Translations under genes and position numbers: made by a program
Notes under the pieces: generated by a model
Databases searched by the model: none
Told to the model about the DNA's origin: nothing
Seen by the model: only the letters and a program-made list of their open reading frames with translations
In this document: positions 6,817 through 11,990 of the stretch, in pieces
Layout of the letters: every line of letters starts with the position of its first letter
How positions within the stretch are numbered: the stretch's first letter is position 1
NCBI GenBank assembly: GCA_016297645.1
Contig: JAEDGF010000057.1
Span: forward strand, 1-11,990
Source of the DNA: Clostridiaceae bacterium
GTDB taxonomy: Bacteria > Bacillota > Clostridia > Oscillospirales > Acutalibacteraceae
Reading direction: 5' to 3'
Length of the DNA stretch: 11,990 nt

Positions 6817-7731
6817 ATGCCTGACAATTTGCTACACCTTAACAGCGCGGGACAATTTCGAATCCTGTGCATTTCCGATATCCACGCGGGAATCGGATAC
6901 AATGAAGCTCTGACGGCAGCATACCTGAAAATACTTCTAAAAAAAACAAATCCCGATCTTGTTTTAATGCTCGGCGATATTGCGGGTCCCGGTGAAATCC
7001 ATATTGAAAATACGGTGCAGCTGCGCAAAATGCTCACTTCACTCACCGCACCTATCGAGAGCAAAAAAATCCCATGGGCTTCCGTTTTCGGTAATCACGA
7101 CGACAATTTCGGCGTTTCAAACGAGGAGGCACAGAAAATTTACGGTGAGTTTCCTCTCTGTCTTTCAAAAGCGGGCCCGGAGGAATTCAGAGGCTCGGGA
7201 ACATACACACTGACCGTTTTTGACAGAAACGGAACAAAACCCGTTTTCAATATCTACGCTTTTGACTCTCACGGTTCGCATTTGAATCCCAAAAGTGGTG
7301 TTGATTTCAATCAAGTAAAATGGTACTACTCCGTTTCGGAAAAGCTGGAAAAAGAACAAAACGGAGTTTTGCCCGCGCTTGCCGTTATGCATATTCCGCT
7401 CACAGAGATGGGAGAAGCATCTCTTTCACCCGAAGAAAACGGCTTAACCGGTGAATTCGGCGAAGAAGTGAGCTGCAACTCGCTCAATAACGGGTTATTC
7501 CGTGCTTGCCTCGAACGCGGCGATATCAAATATTTCTGCTTCGGTCACGACCACTTCAACAATTTTACTCTCAACTACAAAGGGATCTCGCTTTCATTCG
7601 ACGGCTATTTGAGTGCGCACGCCTGCCACAATGTGCGTCAGCTCGGCGGCAGACTCTATGAGCTGTCGGAAAACCTTGACGGAACAGTTTCGGTAAGGCA
7701 CAAATTTGTCCCGGTGCTTTTGAGAAAATGA
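6817..7731 (+). CDS. Calcineurin-like metallophosphoesterase
   Basis: This 304-residue protein has the full dinuclear-metal phosphoesterase motif set in order: SDIH (D21, H23), GDI (D54), GNHDD (N93, H94), MHIP (H192) and GHDH (H244, H246). No signal peptide or membrane segment is seen, so it should act in the cytoplasm. The overall layout, with the GNHD block followed by a long insert and an MHIPL strand, resembles the Icc/Dcr2-like phosphoesterases common in gut Clostridia and Bacteroidota. Substrates in this superfamily range from phosphoproteins to nucleotides and phospholipids; nothing here decides which. GGAGG lies eight bases before the ATG. The gene has its own promoter and no partner on its strand. 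It converges on the AraC gene with 9 bp between the two stop codons. Confidence 0.93.
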   Translation: MPDNLLHLNSAGQFRILCISDIHAGIGYNEALTAAYLKILLKKTNPDLVLMLGDIAGPGEIHIENTVQLRKMLTSLTAPIESKKIPWASVFGNHDDNFGVSNEEAQKIYGEFPLCLSKAGPEEFRGSGTYTLTVFDRNGTKPVFNIYAFDSHGSHLNPKSGVDFNQVKWYYSVSEKLEKEQNGVLPALAVMHIPLTEMGEASLSPEENGLTGEFGEEVSCNSLNNGLFRACLERGDIKYFCFGHDHFNNFTLNYKGISLSFDGYLSAHACHNVRQLGGRLYELSENLDGTVSVRHKFVPVLLRK

Positions 7732-7740
7732 AGCCGCCCG

Positions 7741-8598
7741 TCAGATAAGCCTGCCTTTATTGAGCACACGGAAGCGCAGCGGAGTCAGTCCGTATTTTTC
7801 CTTGAACTTGCGGTGAAAATAGCTCGTGTTGTCAAAACCGCAGTCATAGCATATTTCAAGAATACTCATGCTTGAATTTTTAAGCATATTTGCGGCGTAA
7901 TTGAGCCGGAGTTCGTTTATATACTCCGTCGCGGTTACGCCGTAATATTTTTTCATGCTTCGGGAAAGATGCTCCTGCGTACAGCCGGAAAGCTCTGTCA
8001 TTCTTGTTATTCCGGCTGCAAAATTGTCTTTCGAATGCATTTTCAGACAGAGCATTTCAAGCCAGTGCGGAATATCCGGGTGCGGCGAGTACATTTCGTC
8101 CGAAAAGTACGACGACATTATCTCAACCAAGAACGCACGCATTCTGAATTTGAACTTGCTGTTGCTGTTCAGCTTCAAGGTGTTTATCTGCTGGAATTTC
8201 TTAAAAAGCCTGTCCTTCTCACCTTGTGTGAGTATCGAAACGGGCGGATATTTTTCGCGCAGAATCCTCTCGGCATTAAAGCCCGCGCCGAAGAAATGTA
8301 TAAGCTCGGTCATTGTATTCTTTGAAAATGTAAGATTCAGAAAGCGGCATTTCTCCGTACATTCGTACTTATGTACATCACCGGGACGGATAAAAACCAA
8401 ATACCCCTCGCGAAGCTCCTGCTTTATTCCGTTGACACTATGAATCGTATTTCCCTCTATCATGAGGAATATTTCAAAGTAGTCATGCCAGTGTTCAACG
8501 AGTCTTTCCGTTTCACTGTAAACATACCGCAACATGAAACCGGTTTCCTGATTAACATAGTCTTTCTCGTAATTGTATTCCGTATAAATCGCCCCCAT
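7741..8598 (-). CDS. AraC family transcriptional regulator (cupin N-domain)
   Basis: This 285-residue regulator has an N-terminal cupin sensor domain (HWHDYFEIF near residues 36-44, then a MIEGNTIHSVNG turn and FIRPGDVHKY) and a C-terminal AraC/XylS DNA-binding domain. The two helix-turn-helix units lie at about residues 194-222 and 243-268; the second contains the typical ILEICYDCGFDNTSYFHRKFK. The effector is unknown; the cupin histidines suggest a small-molecule or sugar ligand, as in many AraC activators. The start is uncertain. The ATG at 8598 has AAGGTG twelve bases upstream, or is leaderless relative to a candidate promoter. A GTG at 8613 adds five residues. An ATG at 8535 has AGGAAA eight bases upstream but would trim the N-domain. 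The gene diverges from a second AraC gene and converges with the metallophosphoesterase. Confidence 0.93.
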   Translation of the reverse strand: MGAIYTEYNYEKDYVNQETGFMLRYVYSETERLVEHWHDYFEIFLMIEGNTIHSVNGIKQELREGYLVFIRPGDVHKYECTEKCRFLNLTFSKNTMTELIHFFGAGFNAERILREKYPPVSILTQGEKDRLFKKFQQINTLKLNSNSKFKFRMRAFLVEIMSSYFSDEMYSPHPDIPHWLEMLCLKMHSKDNFAAGITRMTELSGCTQEHLSRSMKKYYGVTATEYINELRLNYAANMLKNSSMSILEICYDCGFDNTSYFHRKFKEKYGLTPLRFRVLNKGRLI

Positions 8599-8604
8599 AT
8601 CAAT

Positions 8605-8634
8605 ATAGTACACCTTTTAATCAATACATTGCAA
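8605..8634 (-). promoter_or_regulatory. Candidate promoter of the minus-strand AraC gene
   Basis: On the minus strand TTGCAA (plus 8629-8634) is 18 bp from TACTAT (plus 8605-8610). Transcription would start at or next to the ATG at 8598, implying a leaderless or nearly leaderless message if the promoter and start codon are both right. Confidence 0.4.
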
Positions 8635-8661
8635 GTTTTTTTTCGAAGAATGCTATATAAT
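8629..8661 (+). promoter_or_regulatory. Candidate promoter of the plus-strand AraC gene, with a T8 tract in its spacer
   Basis: A perfect TATAAT (8656-8661) lies 31 bp before the ATG of the plus-strand AraC gene. The nearest -35-like hexamer is TTGCAA (8629-8634), a palindrome shared with the opposing promoter. That leaves a 21-bp spacer containing eight consecutive T (8636-8643), which is too long for unaided sigma-70 recognition and compatible with activator dependence. Confidence 0.4.
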
Positions 8662-8692
8662 ATTTGTATAAAATCGATACGGAGGGATATAA

Positions 8693-9592
8693 ATGCGAGG
8701 TTGTGCTCCTGAAAAAGTGGCTTCTTTTGCACAAAAGGCAGGCTTTGTAAATAGTAACATTCACAACGATACGGCTGTGTACGGTACCGACAATTTCGCC
8801 ATTGCCAAGATAAGCACCTCGTCACCGCTGTCATATGAAATCAAAACGGGTCAAACCGATGTTGTGGAGTTTCTTATCCCCAATACATCCGTTCCTTATC
8901 TTTCCGGCGACGGTGCCGTTTATTACAGTGAGGTAAACACCGTATATAATGTTTCCCCCAACCGTCCGTTCAATATTCAGCACAAACCCACAGGTGTATC
9001 ATTTACCGATATTATAGTAAACCGCAGCCTGTTCGACGAAGTACTGAAATCAAAAAATCTTGATTTTTCATCTCTCGCCTCTCCCTTTTATGCCTCTGCA
9101 TCTCTCTCGGCTTTCATCGAGCTTTTCATAAGCGAATACGGAAAAGACAACTGCGACGAAGCGAATGTTCTTATTCCCATGAGCAGAATAATCGTTTCCG
9201 GAATAATCGACTCGGCAGTTCAGAATAATGCGTCCGAGGAACATACAACCTCGTACTTCAAGGGAATAAGAGTCGCGACGGAATATATTAACGCAAATTA
9301 CGACAAACAGCTTTCAATTGAGGATCTTGCCGAAGCCTGCGGGCTTTCGTACAGTTATTTTTCAAACTGCTTCAAGCGCACCTTCGGTGATACTCCCAAG
9401 GGCTACATAACAAATCTTCGCATAAACAAGGCGAAGTATTATCTTACCGAAACAGTTATTCCGATTAAGGAAATATCTGTTAAATGCGGTTTCTCGCATT
9501 TCAATACATTTACTTCCGCGTTCAAAAAATATGTCGGCGTTTCACCGCGTGAATACAGAAACAGAAAGAAAAACACTGCTGCCAGCGCCTGA
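8693..9592 (+). CDS. AraC family transcriptional regulator, upstream of the GH-like gene
   Basis: This 299-residue regulator has a clear C-terminal AraC/XylS domain (about residues 190-290). The first helix-turn-helix is LSIEDLAEACGLSYSYFSNC (207-226). The second is IKEISVKCGFSHFNTFTSAF (258-277), followed by the family end motif VGVSPREYR. The N-terminal 185 residues fit a beta-rich AraC-binding domain (strands around 56-64, 74-86 and 92-97) but lack the histidine-rich cupin signature of the opposing regulator, so the two are not close paralogs there. GGAGG lies seven bases before the ATG. The gene for the large glycoside-hydrolase-like protein starts 20 bp downstream, which makes it the most likely target and cotranscribed partner. 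The effector is unknown. Confidence 0.93.
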   Translation: MRGCAPEKVASFAQKAGFVNSNIHNDTAVYGTDNFAIAKISTSSPLSYEIKTGQTDVVEFLIPNTSVPYLSGDGAVYYSEVNTVYNVSPNRPFNIQHKPTGVSFTDIIVNRSLFDEVLKSKNLDFSSLASPFYASASLSAFIELFISEYGKDNCDEANVLIPMSRIIVSGIIDSAVQNNASEEHTTSYFKGIRVATEYINANYDKQLSIEDLAEACGLSYSYFSNCFKRTFGDTPKGYITNLRINKAKYYLTETVIPIKEISVKCGFSHFNTFTSAFKKYVGVSPREYRNRKKNTAASA

Positions 9593-9612
9593 CAAATTAC
9601 AAGGAGTTTTTT

Positions 9613-11796
9613 ATGGCATTTATCCGCAGCAAAACAGAAGAGCGTACAGGTATTCAGATACGCGCTCTCCCGGATGTCCACACCGATCTTCAATGCGACT
9701 TTGTCATGGTATACGGATTTGATCCGACAACGCCCGACCGTATTAAGCTCTACAAAGACAAAGGATATGTTATACATTTCATGTCCGGTATTTCATGGGG
9801 CAACTATACCGACTATCTCGACGGCATTTACGACGGCAAAAATCATTGGGACGAAGCACAGACTGACCGCTACGGCAACCGCATAATGCACAGTGAGCGT
9901 TCGCCATATATGGTCCCCACGGTTTCTTTTGCCGATTACATTGCAAACAGGCTTCGCATTGTTGTCGATGCGGGTGTTGAAGCTATCCATGTTGAGGAAC
10001 CCGAGTTCTGGGACAGAGCAGGATACTCTCCCGCATTCAAGCGCGAATATGAGATGTACTACCGCGAGCCGTGGAAGCCTCAGCATGAAAGCGCCGATGC
10101 TAAATATAAATGCGCTAAGCTCAAAGCGTATCTGTTCACAAGGACGATAGACAGAGTTGCGTCCTCCATAAAGGAGTATTCCATGAACAAATACGGCAAG
10201 GCTGTTCGCTTTTATGTTCCCACGCACTCTCTTATAAACTACACCCAGTGGAAAATTATCAGCCCCGAGGGCAAACTCTCGGATATCCCGGCAGTTGACG
10301 GCTGTATAGCACAGGTATGGACCGGTACTTCCCGTGAACAGAACTGGTTCAACGGCGAGAGAAAAGAGCGTACATTCGAAACTTCTTATCTTGAATACGG
10401 CGTAATGCAGGAGCTTGTTAAAGGAACAGGCAGAAAAATGTGGTTTCTTCATGACCCGATAGAAGATAATAAGATATTTGACTGGAACGATTACCGCAAA
10501 AACTACATGGCAACCGTTACAGCTTCGCTGCTTCACCCCGGCGTTGACTGCTTTGAAATTGCGCCGTGGCCGAATCGCGTGTTTAACGAGAAGTACCCAA
10601 AAGGTGCACCCGATGCCGAGCTGATTCCGGACGACTATACAACGATTCTTTATAATGTGTTCAACACTCTCGGCACATTCGAATCCGAACCTTCACAGGG
10701 ACTTCGCATAGGAATTCTTACCGGCGACAGCGAGCTTTGCCAAAGAGCATATCCCGACTGCTGTTTTTCTGCTCCGCCCGAGGAGAAAACCGGTACCGTT
10801 CTTCTTGAAGAACAGTCCCTCTTTGACGAGTTTACGGAAAAGCTCTTCAAAGGCAAAGACGAAACGGGTGAGATCCTTCTCAAATATATGCAGTCAAACG
10901 GCTTTCCCGGATTTTTCTCGCTTGCACTGCCGCTTCTTAAATACGGTCTGCCCGTAAGACCGGTTCTTTCCGACAATGCAAGACGATACCCCGGATATCT
11001 TGACGACTACGATGTTCTTGTAATGAGCTACGAGTTTATGAAACCGGAATATCCCGACATCAACACCTGCATTGCAGAGTGGGTAAGACGCGGCGGAACA
11101 CTCTTTGTTGTCGACAGCTGCAAGGACGAATTTAACAAAGTAAATTCGTGGTGGACCGGCAGATACGACTCCCCCACCGAACATCTTTTCGAAATGCTCG
11201 GACTGTCGTTTGACGAGTGCTCGGCACAAAAGTGCGGCAAGGGCTTTGTGACTTTCATAAAGAAGAACCCCTGTGTTTACAGCTACTCGAAAGAAAATGC
11301 CGATGAGCTTCGCGCAGCCTTCAAGGCTACTGTTGAGAGCGCCGGTTATGAGATAGAGTACAAAAACTACCTTCTGACAAAGCGCGGAACAAAGATTGCG
11401 GCCGCCGTTATGGATGAAAGCCTGAATGAAGATCCTCTGGTTCTTGAAGGCTGCTATGCGGATATGTTTGCCACCGACTTTGCCATCTGCACGAAGAAGG
11501 TTGTCAAGCCCGGCGAAAAAACACTCTTGACAGACCTTTCGCTTATTACAGATGACAATGCAATTATAGGAACCTCCGTAAGAATTCTTGAAATGGATGT
11601 TTCCGACAGCGGTGTCAAATTGAAGGTTAACGGTGCAGGCGACTTTAACGCATATATTCGCCTGAAACTTGCAAAAGAACCTAAAAAGGCGTTTATTGAC
11701 GGCAAAGAATGCAGTCTTACATTTGATAAGGTCAGCTCTACTGCTCTGCTCAACTTTGAGAGCGTTTTGGGTGAGCGCCTTATAACAATCGAATAA
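9613..11796 (+). CDS. Putative cytoplasmic glycoside-hydrolase-like protein (unassigned family)
   Basis: This 727-residue protein was not recognised as a named family. Residues 1-345 read as a TIM-barrel: alternating hydrophobic strands such as YVIHFMSG, GVEAIHVEEPEFW, AVRFYVPTHS, KMWFLHDP and GVDCFEIAPWP. Acidic residues at strand ends are E128/E129/E131 and E315, placed like the acid/base and nucleophile of clan-A glycosidases. Residues about 363-550 resemble the GATase/flavodoxin-like trimerisation domain of GH42 enzymes (LRIGILTGDSEL, a FFSLALPLLKYGLPVRPV stretch, DVLVMSYEF, then EWVRRGGTLFVVD). About 585-727 form a beta-rich C-domain. There is no signal peptide, so it should act on imported sugar in the cytoplasm. 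AAGGAG precedes the ATG, and the AraC gene ends 20 bp upstream. No transporter or sugar kinase is in view. A non-catalytic role or a non-glycosidase barrel remains possible. Confidence 0.6.
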   Translation: MAFIRSKTEERTGIQIRALPDVHTDLQCDFVMVYGFDPTTPDRIKLYKDKGYVIHFMSGISWGNYTDYLDGIYDGKNHWDEAQTDRYGNRIMHSERSPYMVPTVSFADYIANRLRIVVDAGVEAIHVEEPEFWDRAGYSPAFKREYEMYYREPWKPQHESADAKYKCAKLKAYLFTRTIDRVASSIKEYSMNKYGKAVRFYVPTHSLINYTQWKIISPEGKLSDIPAVDGCIAQVWTGTSREQNWFNGERKERTFETSYLEYGVMQELVKGTGRKMWFLHDPIEDNKIFDWNDYRKNYMATVTASLLHPGVDCFEIAPWPNRVFNEKYPKGAPDAELIPDDYTTILYNVFNTLGTFESEPSQGLRIGILTGDSELCQRAYPDCCFSAPPEEKTGTVLLEEQSLFDEFTEKLFKGKDETGEILLKYMQSNGFPGFFSLALPLLKYGLPVRPVLSDNARRYPGYLDDYDVLVMSYEFMKPEYPDINTCIAEWVRRGGTLFVVDSCKDEFNKVNSWWTGRYDSPTEHLFEMLGLSFDECSAQKCGKGFVTFIKKNPCVYSYSKENADELRAAFKATVESAGYEIEYKNYLLTKRGTKIAAAVMDESLNEDPLVLEGCYADMFATDFAICTKKVVKPGEKTLLTDLSLITDDNAIIGTSVRILEMDVSDSGVKLKVNGAGDFNAYIRLKLAKEPKKAFIDGKECSLTFDKVSSTALLNFESVLGERLITIE

Positions 11797-11891
11797 GAGG
11801 AGAAGATAATATAGAAAACTGCGGTTCCCGTAAAAAGGGTTGCCGCAGTTTTCATTTTACACAGAAATCCGTGAAGCGGGAGAAAAAATGA
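11797..11891 (+). other. Ribosome-binding-site remnant without a start codon
   Basis: GAGGAG starts immediately after the TAA of the GH-like gene. Eight bases later, where a start codon would sit, the sequence reads ATA. That frame runs 26 codons to a TGA at 11889-11891, straight through the terminator hairpin. It may be the relic of a lost downstream operon gene, or chance purine-rich sequence. Confidence 0.3.
11815..11852 (+). terminator. Terminator hairpin after the GH-like gene
   Basis: AAAACTGCGG (11815-11824) and CCGCAGTTTT (11843-11852) form a perfect 10-bp stem with an inner CCC/GGG pairing, followed by CATTTTAC. The tail is T-rich but interrupted. It closes the AraC/GH-like transcript. 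Confidence 0.8.
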
Positions 11892-11910
11892 GTCGGGAAA
11901 AACCCGACTC
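11883..11910 (-). terminator. Minus-strand terminator for a gene entering from the right edge
   Basis: GAGTCGGG (11890-11897) and CCCGACTC (11903-11910) form a perfect 8-bp stem with a 5-base loop. On the minus strand the stem is followed by A and then six T, whereas on the plus strand the bases after it are CTAAAAACTT. It therefore most likely ends a leftward transcript that begins outside the window. Confidence 0.65.
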
Positions 11911-11936
11911 CTAAAAACTTTATGATTCTTTTTTAT

Positions 11937-11990
11937 TAGGCTGACGGGATTCAAACCCATGTCGCCCGTCAGTGCCCCTTTTCGGCACTT
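11937..11990 (-). other. Structured T-arm-like element cut by the window edge
   Basis: CTGACGGG (11941-11948) pairs perfectly with CCCGTCAG (11965-11972), and AGTGCC (11971-11976) with GGCACT (11984-11989). Read on the minus strand, 11946-11958 gives GGGTTTGAATCCC, which resembles a tRNA T-arm lying 3'-most, just before a terminator. However, the C of TTC is replaced by T, no CCA is encoded, and the preceding bases do not give a normal variable loop or an anticodon loop with U33. It could be the 3' end of a degenerate tRNA or another structured RNA. I do not call a tRNA. Confidence 0.3.

Noticed and set aside
9793..10536. 247-codon minus-strand open frame opposite the GH-like gene
   Set aside because: The plus-strand gene has a good ribosome site, 727 uninterrupted codons and domain-like structure. 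The antisense frame has no start signals.
11454..11960. 168-codon minus-strand open frame at the right end
   Set aside because: It would start inside the T-arm-like element and run through both hairpins into the GH-like gene. Low-complexity Ser/Phe/Leu composition and no ribosome site.
11937..11990. tRNA or tmRNA 3' end
   Set aside because: The T-loop has T in place of the invariant C, no CCA follows, and the upstream stem does not give an anticodon loop with U33. Left as a structured element only.

Overview
The window looks like a chromosomal segment of an uncultured member of the Bacillota, class Clostridia, probably a gut Oscillospirales- or Christensenellales-like lineage. The grounds are the clostridial-type PurA (FGSTRRGIAP and SSSTIAAY signatures), strong AGGAGG-like ribosome binding sites, TTGACA/TATAAT-type promoters, a stand-alone small alarmone synthetase, AraC regulators of the kind common in gut Clostridia, and mid-range GC. 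The taxonomic call is inference; there is no rRNA or other phylogenetic marker to settle it.

Left half, minus strand (about 67-5068). Five genes read leftwards in the order purB, purA, a PNPOX-like flavin protein, a (p)ppGpp synthetase and a RadC/JAB protein. purB has a near-consensus promoter (TTGACA, 17 bp, TACAAT). purA follows 107 bp later and ends at a clear rho-independent terminator. PurA and PurB catalyse IMP to adenylosuccinate to AMP. The PNPOX-like gene and the alarmone synthetase form a tight pair (25 bp apart) behind that terminator. RadC lies 178 bp further on.

Middle, plus strand (5289-7731). A promoter divergent from purB drives an NfeD-type membrane protein and an SPFH/band-7 (stomatin/flotillin-like) protein, a classical two-gene membrane-organising module closed by a strong terminator. 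Next, with its own promoter, comes a calcineurin-like metallophosphoesterase. It runs tail-to-tail into a minus-strand AraC regulator with only 9 bp between the stop codons.

Right third (7741-11796). Two AraC-family regulators diverge from a 94 bp intergenic region. The plus-strand one is followed after 20 bp by a 727-residue protein with no signal peptide. It is read here as a cytoplasmic glycoside-hydrolase-like TIM barrel, followed by a GATase/flavodoxin-like domain and a C-terminal beta domain. I cannot place it in a named family, and this regulator-enzyme pair is the most likely source of new biology in the window. A terminator hairpin follows. The last 100 bases hold a minus-strand terminator and a structured, T-arm-like element that is cut by the window edge.

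No CRISPR array, insertion sequence, rRNA or confident tRNA was seen. No gene-free stretch exceeds 300 bases; the longest are about 220 bp (purB-nfeD), 194 bp (right edge) and 178 bp (upstream of radC).
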